64,000 bases of DNA from Brachypodium distachyon (lineage: Eukaryota; Streptophyta; Magnoliopsida; Poales; Poaceae). Below the pieces are notes generated by a model, which worked only from the letters and a program-made list of their open reading frames with translations, was not told the origin of the DNA and searched no databases. Shown one piece after another: positions 24,446-36,629 of the stretch. The position numbers and the translations under genes are program-made. Position 1 is the stretch's first letter. Every line of letters starts with the position of its first letter. Location of the stretch: positions 39,408,855-39,472,854 of the forward strand of contig NC_016131.3 of the NCBI RefSeq assembly GCF_000005505.3. Reading direction: 5' to 3'.

Positions 24446-25640
24446 CGCGGCGCGGATTCTCGAGTCGGCGGAGAAGCGGGGAGCCGGGGAGGGGAACGGA
24501 ACGGAGGGGGAAGTTGGGGGAGAACAAAGGAGACGGCGGCGTACGGGAAAGAAGACGGGGCGTAAGTAACTAGGCCGATGGATGGACTGAACGGCTGAGA
24601 CGTGGGGCCTTTCGTTTGTTGAGCTGGCACGTAGGAGACCCGGTTGGCTGTCATGAAATTTGCCGACACAGAGAAATAATAATGGGTAAATGCAGTATTA
24701 TCTGTCACCTAAACGCTAAGACGTGCAGCTGCACTATTTGCGTCGTCCTGGCGCACGCGCTCGCCGATAGTTCGATGCGTTGGTTCAACATATCGTTTCT
24801 CTGAATTTCTGTCCTAATCTTCCTTCTCTTTCTCCACTGACCCGTACATAACCCCATATCTTCCTAGTTTCTTCTCTCTCCCTGCACCAATTCACTTGCC
24901 CCGATTGCGGTTAGCCATGGCTGATGCGTCACGCCTGCGCATGCCTTGACCAGCCGCGGCGGGCCCTGAGCCCATCGTCCTTCGCCGCCTCCCACGCAGA
25001 CCCGCCTATCCTCCTCCTCATCGGGAAACGGCGACGCCCCAGCCGCCCCGATCTGGCTCCGAATCCGCCGCGCCCGCGCTGCCTCCTCCTCTCATCCTCC
25101 GCCTCCTCCCTGTAGACCAGCCTACCCCTCTTCCTTCTCCTCGCCAGACGGTGATGCCGGCCGCGGCGCTCGTCCAAGAAAGCCCGCGTCTACCGCCTGC
25201 TGTCAGCCACCTCTATGGAGGCGCCAACATGTTCTGGCGTATGACCAGCCTCTTGGCGGTCTCTCCCGTGAGCCCCTGTGCTCGTAGCTGCTCCCTCCCA
25301 TCTCCCTCGCATGCGCTCTCTCAGGCTGGTTCCTTCCGTTCGTGCGTGAGCGAGAGTTGGGAACTGCAGTTGGGCTTGGTCGTGGAAGCCGCGCCTGGGT
25401 TGTAATCGTTTGTTCTTATTTGCTTTCTTGGATCGGAGATTAGTATCCATGTGCCGCTGCTGCTAGCTGTGTCAGTGTGATTTTGCACTGGTGAGGTCGT
25501 GCGTCTGATGCTCTTATTTGGGGCCTTGGCTCAGATTTTGGTCAGGTTTGGGAAGGGCCGTATCATTGCGTAATAGGTACTGCACTTGATATTCCAGGCA
25601 AGGTTGTTGTGCTGTTAATGCTGAATCATCTTCTTGTGTG
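24446..25640. other. Protease 5' flank and GC-rich block
   Basis: The first 150 bp or so should hold the 5' UTR and core promoter of the SUMO protease, which reads to the left; no firm TATA box was identified. From about 24900 to 25440 the DNA is GC-rich with short frames on both strands and reads like a 5' UTR or captured gene piece. None of the frames is recognised, and no splice pattern leads to a coding exon. Confidence 0.4.
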
Positions 25641-25829
25641 TAGTACTATTTGTTGTTGAGCACTATCATCAACTGAAAATCATATTCTTTGCCCTCTAGC
25701 ATTGTTTCTCTAAGAATTTGCATGTGCCTGTGTGGTAGGTACAACAATGCCACATTATACTGGGTCTTCCTTTTTTTTTGCCACTCTTTTGAATTTGATG
25801 TGGGAGAAATTTGATGTTGATCCAAATTT

Positions 25830-28010
25830 ATTGTACCGCACCTAAAGGTGGTATTATCTTTGAATACAACGTTGCTAAAATCTGTAGTTAGTTGCAAAAA
25901 TAAGCCAAATAGTTGCTTAATACTGATCCAAAGTTGCTGCACCCAACAAAAAAAGATGATCGTGCCTGAAGAAAAAGGTGCTAAAATTTGTAGTTTCAAA
26001 AATAGGCTAAATAGTTGCTTAATATTGATACCAATGTTGACACACCCCACACCAAGGTAGTATCATGCCTGGATTAAAACATGTAGTTGGTTGCAAAAAT
26101 AGGTTAAATAGGTCCTTAATATTGATCCCGAGTTGCTGCACCCCCACAAACGGTATGGTCGTACCTGAATAAAAAGTTGCTAAAATTTATAGTTCGTTGT
26201 AGAAATAGGTTAAAACAATTCTTCAATATTGATCCAAGGTTACTGCATCACCACACAACAGTCTGATCGTACCTGAATAAAAAGTTGCTAAAATTTGTAG
26301 TTAGTTGTAGAAATAGGTCAAATAGTTGCTTAACGTTGATCTAAAGTTACTAGCACACCCAAAGGTATGATCGTGCCTTAATACAATGTTGCTTTAATTA
26401 GTCGCAAAAATATGTCCAATAGTTGTTTAATGTTGATCTAAAGTTACCGCACCACACCCAAATGTATGATTGTGCTTTAATACAAAGTTGCTAAATTTTG
26501 TAATTAGTCGCAAAAATATGCCAAATAGTTGCTTAATTTTGATCTAAAGTTACTGCACCCCACCCAAGGGTATGATCGTGCCTTAATAGAAAGTTGCTAA
26601 AATTTGTAATGAGTTACAAAAATATGCCCAATACTTGCTTAATGTACTGTACCACACCCAAAGGTATGATCGCGCCTTAAGACAAAGTTGCTATATTTTG
26701 TAATTAGTCGCAAAAATATGCCCAATACTTGATTAATGTTGATGTAAAGTTACTGCACCCCACCGAAAGGTATGATCGTGTCTTAATACAAAGTTGCTAA
26801 AATTTGTATTTAGTCACAAAAATATGACCAAGAGTTGCTTAATGTTGATCTAGAGTTACTGCATCCCACCCAAAGGTATGATCGTGTCTTAATACAAAGT
26901 TGCTAAAATTTGTAATTAGTCGCAAAAATATGCCAAATAGTTGCTTATTGTTGATCTCAAGTTACTCCACCCCACCCAAAGGTACGATCGTGCCTTAATA
27001 GAAAGTTGCTAAAATTCGTAATTAGTGGCAAAAATATGTCAAATAGTTGCTTAATGCTGATCTAAAGTTACTGCACCCCACCCAATGGTATGATCGTGCC
27101 TTAATAGAAAGTTTCTAAAATTTGTAATTAGTCGCAAAAATATGACCAACGGTTGCTTAATGTTGATCTAAAGTTACTGCATCCCACCCAAATGTATGAT
27201 CGTGTCTTAATACGAAGTTGCTAAATTTTGTAATGAGTCACAAAAATATGCCAAACAGTTGATTATTGTTGATCTCAAGTTACTACACCCCACCCAAAGG
27301 TACGATCGTGCCTTAATAGAAAGTTGCTAAAATTCGTAATTAGTGGCAAAAATATGTCAAATAGTTGCTTAATGCTGATCTAAAGTTATGGCACCCCCAC
27401 CCAAAGTATGATTATGTCTTACTACAAAGTTGCTAATATTTGTAATTAGTTGCAAAAATATGCCAAATTGGTGCTTAATGCTGACCAAAGTTGTTGCACC
27501 TCACACAAAGTAGGATCGTGCTAAAATACAAATTTGCTAAAAAAAATGTAGTTAGTTGCTAAAATATGACAAATAGTTGCTTAATGTTGATCCAAAGCTG
27601 CTGCACCTCACACGGGTAGGATTATGACAGGATGAAAAGCTGTTAAAATTTGTAGTTAGTTGCAAAAATAGGATATTAGTTGCTTAATGTTGATCCAAAA
27701 TTATTGCACCCCACACTAGCTAGGTATGATCGTGCCTGAATGAAAAGTTGTTAAAATATGTAGATAATTGGAAAAATAGGCCTAATAGTTGCTTAATGTT
27801 GATCCAAGTTGCTGCAACCCCTCAAAGATATGATCACACCCGAATACAAAGTTGTTAAATTTTGTATTTATTTGCAAAATGTGTCAAATAGTTTGCTTAA
27901 TGTTGATCCAAAGTTGTTGCACCCACACGAAGTAGGATCGTGCTTGAATACAAATTTGCTAAAACTTTGCAGCTAGTTACTAAAATGTGCCAAATAGTTG
28001 ACATATATGC
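25830..28010 (+). repeat. Minisatellite, about 20 units of about 106 bp
   Basis: Head-to-tail units each contain TTGCTAAAATTTGTAATTAG, CAAAAATATGCCAAATAGTT, GCTTAATGTTGATC, TTACTGCACCCCACCC and GGTATGATCGTGCCTTAATA in that order. The GCTTAATGTTGATC core recurs at about 25912, 26012, 26112, 26216, 26327, 26422, 26527, 26632, 26729, 26835, 26939, 27045, 27153, 27257, 27363, 27470, 27567, 27676, 27786 and 27892. Central units are most alike and outer units more diverged. It may be the core of a larger transposon, but no ends were found. Confidence 0.9.
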
Positions 28011-28395
28011 TCATATATGATCCAAAAATTAATTATCAGCACAAAAGTCAAAGTTCCTAGTATGAGAATCGAAGTTGCCAGTATATGAACCAAAATTGGT
28101 ACTATGGGAGTGAAAGTTGAGAGTATATGAGCAAAGTTGCTAATATGAGAGTCAAAGTTGTTGTATAAAATACAAAGTTGTAACTAAATAGTGAAAGTTG
28201 CGACCGAACACACTAAAGGTATCTGCAATGGAGTAAAACGTGCTAACAGTATGAGAGCCAAATTTGCTAGCATGTACCAAACTTGTCAGTATGAGAGTCA
28301 AATGTTTCAGTATAGGGTACAAGAAAGTTGCGAAAAAGTAGAAAAAGTTGTATTTTATAACATAAAAGTTGCTTTTCAAAAAATATTTGTCAAAA
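28011..28395 (+). repeat. Short-period repeat flanking the minisatellite
   Basis: Short phrases such as AGTATGAGAGTCAAAGTTG and AGTATATGAACCAAA recur every 20-30 bp. They share the AAAGTTGC word with the larger units. This looks like a second, finer-grained array made from the same sequence. Confidence 0.65.
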
Positions 28396-28684
28396 TATAC
28401 CAAAGTGGGATCTAGTTTTGAAGATCTCACTGCGATAGAGCCAATGGTGAAAACAGATCATAATTTCGACACTCGGTTTGAAAGTTACAGCGTTTTGAAA
28501 ATAAAAAAATGCATTTAGCTAAACAATCCGAACATATCTCAGTTTGCATGCACGTGGCTTTGCGCCAATACGAACTCGTGACAGCCTAGCAGCGTGGGAT
28601 CGTGGAGGTTTGGTATTCGTCCGTTTAGAATATTTCCATACTGAGATACAAAGCAATTATGGCAATACGCAAATTTTCTAATCC

Positions 28685-28720
28685 GGCCGTTGGCTGGCTG
28701 GGCTTAACCAGCCAACGGCC
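28685..28720. repeat. Perfect inverted repeat, 13-bp arms
   Basis: GGCCGTTGGCTGG (28685-28697) and its exact complement CCAGCCAACGGCC (28708-28720) are separated by a 10-nt loop. The outer C-G pair 28684/28721 extends the stem to 14 bp. CACTAG follows a few bases later. A hairpin shortly before CTAG recalls a Helitron 3' end, but the spacing is short and the next base is C, not T. Confidence 0.8.
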
Positions 28721-28721
28721 G

Positions 28722-29229
28722 CCCACTAGCAGCCTCCTATCTGTCATTGCAAAATGTGAAAAAGCATGGCGCTACAATTACATCTGCCTTTAGTATTGCT
28801 TTTAAGACGTCAATTTTAATGCACCATACCTTAAATAAATTTTGTCATATGCATTAAACATAGAAATATAAGTTTACTTTACCCAATAAACTTGTACAAA
28901 AATATAAACTACAGCCTCCAAATTCTATTTGGTTTGGCCTCCTTTTTGTTTAGTTGTGGTTTGGCCTCTTTGGTTCTCAGTATTGTTAGTTAGAACACAA
29001 AAATACGAGACAAAAAATAAGTCTACTTTTAGTTTGAATATATATGATTCAAATAATGTTTGATTGTGCATAAAAAACGTAGGATTCTTTCCACCATGTC
29101 TGAATCGATGAAAAATTTCATACAAAGTCTAATGCAAATGAATTTATAAAAGTTCCTACGTCTGCCTCCGGTGGATGTACAACATCTCTTTACGGCTCGG
29201 GATGAAGTGGAAGTACATACACTTTTTTT
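28722..29229. other. AT-rich spacer
   Basis: Nothing recognised. The CACTA relic may begin in the last part of this stretch. Confidence 0.4.
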
Positions 29230-29970
29230 TTGTCATTCAAGGCCTGAAGCAACCGGGAGCAGTGCGAACGTGTATCAAAAACTAGTGCTCGAGTAGCTAG
29301 ATAAACAATGGAAGAACCAGAGGTTCGGATTTGGGACACACTTACGAAGGATACTACTTTGATATGAAAGTTATGCTTCTCACAACGGTCCAAGACAATC
29401 TAGTTTTCAGATATCAATCCGGCCAGTGCGTCCACAAATACAAAGAATCTGCTCTCAAGGATGATACGACAAGTCGTCGCCTACCAGTTTCTTCGAAAAT
29501 CATGTACATGGGACACGGAAGATGGCTTCTATATAATGGCCCATGGAGACAGGATTAGCAAAGTTTAAGAATAGTGTCGAGAACCACATACTGCCTTGTA
29601 AGAGGAGCGAGGACAAATTTTATGAATTGCTAAACTCTTGGGGCCAATGGCCTGAGGCCGGAAATAATCAAAATGTGGTAAAGCCGTTGGAAGGCGTGTT
29701 GAAGAATAAATATGTATTCTAGGACTTGCCTACTGTTGTCTACTGGAGATATCTCGACAAACATCACTGCAAATATAGATGTGATGCTCACTGGGGAAAA
29801 AAAAGATTGAGAGCTTGCTTGATCTATTCCTCTAGATGGTACTGTAGACAAGATAAAAGATGGGCTGAAGACATGAGAGGACTTGCAAAATCTCGGGATA
29901 AGAAAAGAATTGCGGACAACAGAGAAGACCACCAAGTTGTGGACTATCCTCATGCATATATAGACTTTTT
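29230..29970 (+). pseudogene. CACTA (En/Spm) TNP2-type transposase relic
   Basis: Decayed frames read VRIWDTLTKDT, MKVMLLTTVQDNLV, SKIMYMGHGRWL, LPTVVYWRYLD and, in a shifted frame, NIDVM-like then KTKDGLK-like stretches. This is the order of conserved blocks in plant TNP2 transposases: the FNLRAMLLTTVNDNPA box, the VYMGHRRFL box, the LPYWRYLDVRHNIDVMH box and GKTKDGLKAR. At least three stops and several frameshifts break it, and no termini (CACTA ends) were found nearby. It is a dead fragment. Confidence 0.72.
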
Positions 29971-31640
29971 TTGCGAACAAACATGCATATATATAGATAC
30001 TTAGCAAAGCATTAGCCCGCTAAGCACATTGTCAAAAATAAATCCAAAATTAACTCCGATGTTAGATGTATTTTCGGTGATGCAGTTCAAAGGCACGAGT
30101 GGCACTCATCCGTCCTAACGACACACCTGTATAGAACAAGATGCATGATCTACACTGACTTCTTAGGCACGAGACGACACAACGCAAAGAAACGCCTTTG
30201 AGGGACACACCATGGTTGACATGTCCACTGGTTCACCATCACCAATGGTCTTCATCAATGATCTTCGCCAGCACGCCACTTCCATTATGTCCACGAGGAT
30301 GGACATCTCCAATGCGTCATCTACATATTGCATCGACCGAGCGTGTCTAGAGGCAACCGCTGCATCAAACACGATATCACTATTGTGATAACCCCCACGC
30401 GGCGGACAGAGTTCTGTCAAAACCGACGTATGCTCGATGGGCTCATTCAAACTCTAACAAAAGCGGCGGTCTCATCGAAGACTCTTCTGACGGCATCCTC
30501 TAACATTTTTATACACAATCGTAACCGCATTTTTATACACAAAGTGCAAAAAAATAATTGCAATCAGTCATGGGAGATCGACTGGGATGCCAACCTCTCT
30601 TGATGCAATCAGTCAAGCGGCAATTATCGATCTGCGTTTGTGGTGCAGCTTGCTCTTGCATCTCATTATTGCTAGCTTGATTCCTGCAGAATCTAATTTG
30701 TTTTTTTCATACCGATGGCATTGGCCAGGAGGAATTGAAGTTTTGTGCAATGGTTCCTAATGCGTGTTTAACTTAGGGAATTTATATGGGATATGTTCTC
30801 AATTGTACCACAAACATTAATTTCAGGCATATATTAGCTTAATTTCATTTGTTTGGTTTCCAACATAAATACTTATGAGCCAAACGCTCACGAGTTTCAA
30901 AAAAAGGTGTTCATGTATTTCAAAGGGCAGTTCTACAGTACTTTTTTTTGAGCCGTCCATTGTGTAAGATCTAACGGTCAAAGATGGATGGTACCTCTGG
31001 CTACCATCACGTGAATGGCAACTGGCCATGGAGAGGTACCGAGTAACTGCCGACGACTGCCATCTTCTCTCCTCAATTCTCCTCTTGTGCAGCCGCGGCA
31101 ATGGCCCAATGCGCCCAGCCACCTGCGAATCCCTGCTAATCCCCAATTATTCTTCTTGTTCTTGAGCCGGGCGGGTCTTACACTCCGGCTTGCGGTAGAA
31201 AGAGAGCACGAGTAGGCGTGGAGGTATTATGTTGGACAAGATGGCGATGAACCTCTCCTCACGAGTCCCAAGGAGGAGGCACTGCCGTTGCGGCTGGATC
31301 TCCTGATGGGGTCCCGGTTCGACCCGACGGACGAGTATACCTGACAATCAAGGTTCTCGACCGCTGCTTCTCCTGCCCTACACAAATCAACAATGGATTA
31401 GGAGGGAGCTACCGGTACATGGTGGTACCTCCCAAGCAGGGTAGAATTGCTCTATTTCAAAACCGACGTTCATGATTTTAAAAATTGTCGTCTGCAGCAA
31501 AACAAAAAGCTCTTAAACATGTTGTTTACAATTATAACAGTACTATTAACACTTAAACCCAACCTACAAAACTGCAGGAATATTCGGGTCACTTTATTAC
31601 ATTTCAATTTCAGCCAGCCGCCGAAAAAAAGAGAGTAAAT
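29971..31640. other. Intergenic DNA, nothing recognised
   Basis: Several frames of 60-107 codons occur on both strands (for example 30163-30450, minus, 95 codons), without recognisable domains, codon character or splice context. It may be transposon-derived. Confidence 0.4.
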
Positions 31641-32520
31641 ATCACAAAACTCCTAATTTCTGACGAACTGTATCATTTTTGTTTTCTTTTCACTTAACCC
31701 GTATTTTTGGACTAATCCGTATTGTCAAACCCGTAATTTTTCTGTCAACGTTGCTAATAGGGAAACTGCCATGGTGGGTCCACCTGTCGTCCTCTGAAAC
31801 CAAATCTTACTTACCTTAGTAACACCTGCCCTGCCCCCGTCACCATTATCCAAGCACCGCCGCGCTGCCATTTTCACCGCTGAGCGCTCCCGCCTCCTCC
31901 TGCTGCTCTCCGGCCCCGCACGCGCCACCCCGACCCCTCTGAGATGACCCGTTCCCGCGCCCGCACGGCATGGAAGCCGTGCGAGCCCCAAGCCCCCTCC
32001 CGCAGGTCTTCTTCCCCAAGACCGGCGGAGCGCCGCCCGCACCAATTCCCCTGCTTGCAACCTCCCGCGCCAAGACAATGCCAGCAAAAACAACGTGACG
32101 TCTCCAAGATCCCTCTGGCGCACTTGCCCTCATCCTCGGCTGCCCCCGAGCGCCCCCGCACCGAGCTCCTCCTCCACCGGCCGCGCCTCACCATCGACTC
32201 GCCTCAACCGGTTTCCTCTTCCCCGACCGACCCCGCCTACGAGTTCGTGGTGAGCTTCTCCTTCTTTCCCCCTATTTTCCCCATCGGATCCACCCCCGTA
32301 GAGCTCTGCCGGATTGGACGCCGCCGGCGAGTTTCTCCCATGAGCGTTCTGCTCTCCTGTGCCGTCCATGGTGGGAACATTCCAGCCCAAACCAGACCCG
32401 CAGCCCAGCCGCACCTGCAGCCCCCTGCCCCGCTCAGCCGCCCTGCTGCCCAACCGCGCCGCCCGCTCGTCGTCCCGGTCGGAGGCGAGGCTGCCACCGC
32501 CCGTCAGTTTTCCTGATAGC
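31641..32520. other. AT-rich flank leading into a GC-rich block, possibly transposon-borne
   Basis: From 31641 an AT-rich stretch leads to GGTGGGTCCACCTGTCGTC (about 31773) and then a proline/arginine-rich GC block to 32520 with frames in many phases. The same transition, AT-rich tip then GTGGACCCACCTGTC-like sequence then GC-rich interior, occurs in the Mutator-like element at 5336, so this may be a related element. No right terminus was found. It could equally be upstream exon or promoter sequence of the receptor kinase gene. Confidence 0.35.
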
Positions 32521-33050
32521 GTCGTTGACAGCGAGATGTGTAAGCGCGTGTTGTTAACATCTGTGTTTGTACTGTGTTCTAGAAAAAAAAATGTAGGTAA
32601 TAGTACTATTATTTGGTAAGCAGCAACTAGTCGACAATGGCAGGGCTGCCACTACTAACCAGGCCTCCCGTCGACCTTCCTCTCGTCCGGCCGGTGCATA
32701 CTTTATTAATATATGCATGGAAGATATATAAACTTTGATCACCGACGTGCTCCAGCACAGCTATTCCGGAGAGTCGTCGCTGCCACGTTCTTCGACCGAG
32801 TCCCAACAGCAAAAAGAGATGATCAAGAGAGACGGCAGCAATGCCCTGCCTGCCATTTCTTCTACACCTCCTCCTATCATCTCTGCGTCTTCCAACTCCT
32901 CTTCTTCTTCCGCACCCCGCCTCTGTTCTTGCCCCAAATGCAGCATGAGCGTTGAGATTGAGTTGTTCCGTCCATCAGTTTCATCGGCCCCGGGCGCAGG
33001 CATTGCGTGGTTTGGTTCGATTCTTCGTCTGATCTTCCTGTGATCTTAAG

Positions 33051-33571
33051 GTACGGTTTACCGATTCTTCTTCTTCCATTCTTGTGATCCATGTCCCGAA
33101 CGGTTGTTTGTTCTCTTGGTTTGGGGAAATCTTGAACATGCTCTATCATGTTTACATGGAATGATTTGTTTTTGGTCGGGATTACCTTGTTCCTTTGTTT
33201 TCTTATTATACTCCGTAGATGCTAACATGCTCGGTACGTAGTCTATGGATGTTTCCACGCGGTTAGTTCTCTTAACGAGCTGGAAGAATCTTGTGCTTGC
33301 CGGTTGGTTGTCTAAAGCAAGTGTGTTGTGAGTTGTGATCCGCGGGAAGTGGAAGAAGATCCGTTGGAAGGTCTTATGTTGGGGAGGTCCAGTACGTAGG
33401 CGTTGTTATGTTTCTATCATCAGATTTTACTCACCGTCATTTTCGTTAACCTTTACTTTAAACAATGTGGCTTGATCAGAAGAGAATGACAATGCCTTGG
33501 TAACTTCAGAAATTTTTTCCAACAAAAGTGCAAGTCCTGAATGTTTGTTTTTTCTTCATTGGTTCTGACAG
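33051..33571 (+). other. Probable 5' UTR intron of the PERK gene
   Basis: CTTAAG followed by GTACGG at 33051 makes a good donor. A pyrimidine-rich tract ending TTCTGACAG at 33571 makes a good acceptor, 10 nt before the kinase ATG. Between them an open frame reaches the ATG from 33528, but the splice pattern argues that its first 18 codons are intronic. The 5' UTR exon would then lie in about 32720-33050. This is inferred from consensus only. Confidence 0.5.
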
Positions 33572-33581
33572 CAGTCACACA

Positions 33582-36199
33582 ATGAGAACTCTGCTCCAAG
33601 CTCGAGGCGGCGGCCCCGGCGCCGGCGCCGGTGGCGCCATCGCAGCGGCGGCGGGCGGCGCAGCAAACACGCTGCCAACCTCGGGCGCCACCCCTCCCCC
33701 CTCCTCGTCCACCGGCTCTTCGTCGCCGCCGCCTCCCGACTCCAACTCTAACTCCGACCCTCCTCCTCCTTCCCCCTCGTCGTCCTCTGCTCCTCCGCCG
33801 CCTTCCCCATCATCCCCACCACCTTCCCCGTCTTCTCCCCCACCGTCCCCGCCTATTGCGCCGCCTCCTTCACCGGCGGCGTCCCCTCCGCCTCCACCAG
33901 AGGCATCGCCGCCCCCGCCGCCGGTGGCGTCCCCTCCCCCTCCACCACAGGCATCGCCGCCTCCGCCACCCTCTCCCGTGCCCCCGCCTCCCGCAGCCAC
34001 CGCGCCGCCCCCAACGGAAAACGCCGCGCCCCCACCTTCCCCCACTCCACCGCCATCGTCCGCTCCATCGCCGCGGTCACACGCCAAACCGCCATCTCCA
34101 TTAAGATCTTCTCCCCCTCCTCCTCCTCCTCCTCCATCCGCAGAGCCAACAGCGTCCCCAGCGGACGACACGCCGCCGCCGCCGCAATCGGACGTGCCCT
34201 ACCCCCCGCCTCCGTCCGCGCGGACGAGCTCGCCCGCCGCCGCACGCTCGCCTCCTGCCGCCGCGTCCGCAGTGGACACGACAAGAAACACGAGCGTGCC
34301 GCCCAGCAGCAGCAGCGGGCTGAGCTCCGGCGCGACGGCGGGCGTGGCGGTGGTGGCCGTGATCGCCTTCCTCTGCTTCGCGGGCGTGTTCGTGTGCCTC
34401 TCCAAGCGCCGCAAGCGCAAGTACAATGATCTCTACTACCACGGCTACGCGCCGCCGCCATCGTCGTCCTACGGCACGCCGCGGCACATGTCGGGCGAGG
34501 CGCCGTTCCTGCGCGTGCCGTCGGGCCCGGGGTCGTCCAACTTCAGCAGCAACCAGCATCAGCAGAGCATGTCGCCGATGACGATGCCCGCGAGCCAGTC
34601 CCAGTCCTACGGGAACCATCAACAGCAGCAGCAACAGAGGTTCGTCTCCGCAAACTACAGCAGCACGATGGGGAGCCAAGGCCCGGGGCGGAGCGTGGCG
34701 GCGGCGTCGGGGGAGCTGAGCGTGGGGAACAGCAAGGCCTTCACGTTCGACGAGCTGTACGAGATCACCGGCGGGTTCTCGCGCGACAAGCTGCTCGGGG
34801 AAGGCGGGTTCGGGTGCGTGTACAAGGGCACGCTGGGCGACGGCAGGGTCGTGGCCGTGAAGCAGCTCAAGGGCGGTGGCGGGCAAGGGGAGCGCGAGTT
34901 CCAGGCGGAGGTGGAGATCATCAGCCGCGTGCACCACCGCCACCTCGTCTCGTTGGTCGGGTACTGCATCTCCGAGGACCACCGCCTGCTCGTCTACGAC
35001 TTCGTCGCCAACGACACCATGCACCACAACCTCCATGGCAGGGGACGGCCCGTCATGGACTGGCCCACCCGGGTCAAGATCGCCGCTGGGTCGGCGCGCG
35101 GACTGGCCTACCTGCACGAGGATTGTAAGATTGAATTATGTTGTTATATCTTGATTCATGGGATTATATATATTCAGCTGCTGAATTGTTCTCTGTTGTT
35201 GTATTTGCAGGTCATCCGAGGATCATCCATAGGGATATCAAGTCATCGAACATCCTGCTCGATGATAACTTTGAAGCTCAGGTTCGGTTCCCATCTTTTT
35301 CTCAAACTCAACGGGCACAATTTGGCTATACGTATGTCAGTTCCAGATGTACTAAAACTGAAAATGTCGTGTTGATAATCCAGGTCGCGGATTTCGGGCT
35401 GGCCAGGCTGGCAGAGAACGACGTCACCCACGTCTCCACGCGTGTCATGGGCACTTTCGGGTAATTAATCCATCCAGTAGAACACTCATTCATCTCAGCA
35501 GGTGAAAAGAAAAAGAGGATTCAATCAAACGAGTATCTGGCTGTGAACTCTGCATTTTTTTTAATACATACAGGTACTTGGCTCCAGAGTATGCGTCGAC
35601 AGGGAAGCTGACGGAGAAATCGGACGTTTTCTCCTTCGGCGTCGTGCTCCTGGAGCTCATCACCGGCAGGAAGCCCGTCGACTCGTCCCGTCCCCTCGGC
35701 GACGAGAGCCTCGTGGAGTGGGTAATAAGCCGCTTCTGACTCTCAACACAGCAGACCAGCAGTAGTAGCACCATGGCTCCTACTATATCTGCATGTAGTA
35801 TATCAGTTAATTTGACTCGATTATTCCTCATTGTGGCAGGCGAGGCCGCTGCTGAACCGCGCCATCGACGAGCAGGAGTTCGAGGAGCTGGTGGACCCGC
35901 GGCTCGGCGGCGACTACGACGACGTGGAGATGTTCCGCGTGATCGAGGCGGCGGCGGCGTGCATCCGGCACTCGGCGGCGAGGAGGCCCAAGATGGGGCA
36001 GGTGGTCAGGATCCTCGACAGCCTCACCCTCAACGACGTGGACCTCACCAACGGCGTGCAGCCCGGGAAGAGCCAGATGTTCAACGTCGCCAACACGGCC
36101 GACATCAGGCAGTTCCAGAGGATGGCGTTCGGCAGTCAGGATTTCAGCTCCGAGTATACCCAGTCCAGGGCCAGCATGAGCGGCAGGAGGGATTTGTAG
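33582..36199 (+). CDS. Proline-rich receptor-like kinase (PERK family)
   Basis: A plasma-membrane kinase whose extracellular, extensin-like region is thought in this family to contact the cell wall. Exons: 33582-35124, 35211-35281, 35384-35460, 35574-35721, 35840-36199; 2199 nt, 732 aa, all phases agree. Residues about 36-245 are dominated by PPPP and SPPPP runs. A membrane span lies at about 252-273 ([20 protein letters not shown]), followed by KRRKRK as a stop-transfer signal. The kinase domain starts near 395: GEGGFG at 406-411, Lys427 (VAVKQL), HRD with Asp523, DFG with Asp541, APE at 567-569. All catalytic residues are present, so it should be active. There is no classical signal peptide, which is usual for PERKs. 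GC content is very high in exon 1, as is common for grass genes. Confidence 0.95.
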
Positions 36200-36629
36200 C
36201 ACGCACAAAAGAAATACCCAGGGGCTCTGCACGATTTTGTTTCCGGTGATTTGTTCATTCTTTATGATTATTTTTCTTTTTACAGTGAATCTTTAATGTA
36301 TGTTCGTTTCTTTGATGCGTTCATTGACAGGGTACATCCTCATTGTTATGTAATTTTAGGGGGGGTTTTGTGAAGAGAGATGTCATGTTTCGTCACAATT
36401 TGTCATCTGAAAATATGAACTCTTACCACTCTTTTGGACGGAGATATCTATTCTATTATATAATAAAAATACATGACGAATCTATTATATACTAAATGTA
36501 CATGACGAAGTAATAAAAAAAAAAGATAGAGAAGCTCCAAAATCTCACAAAAAAAAAAACATCTGGCCTTTGATTTGGTGGCCACTGTTTTAGCTACGAA
36601 AACATCACCGTCCAATATAAGGTCGTCTT

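Noticed and set aside
31944..32516. 190-codon Pro/Arg/Ser-rich frame
   Set aside because: No domain, overlapping long frames on the other strand, no splice link to the PERK exons.
33528..33581. Upstream ATG extending the PERK protein by 18 residues
   Set aside because: The extra stretch overlaps a pyrimidine tract and TTCTGACAG acceptor, so it is most likely intron. Starting at 33582 matches the family better.
34101..35117. 338-codon open frame antisense to PERK exon 1, and a Gly-rich 198-codon frame at 33575-34171
   Set aside because: Both mirror the very GC-rich, proline-coding exon. Composition alone keeps these frames open, and they show no domain.
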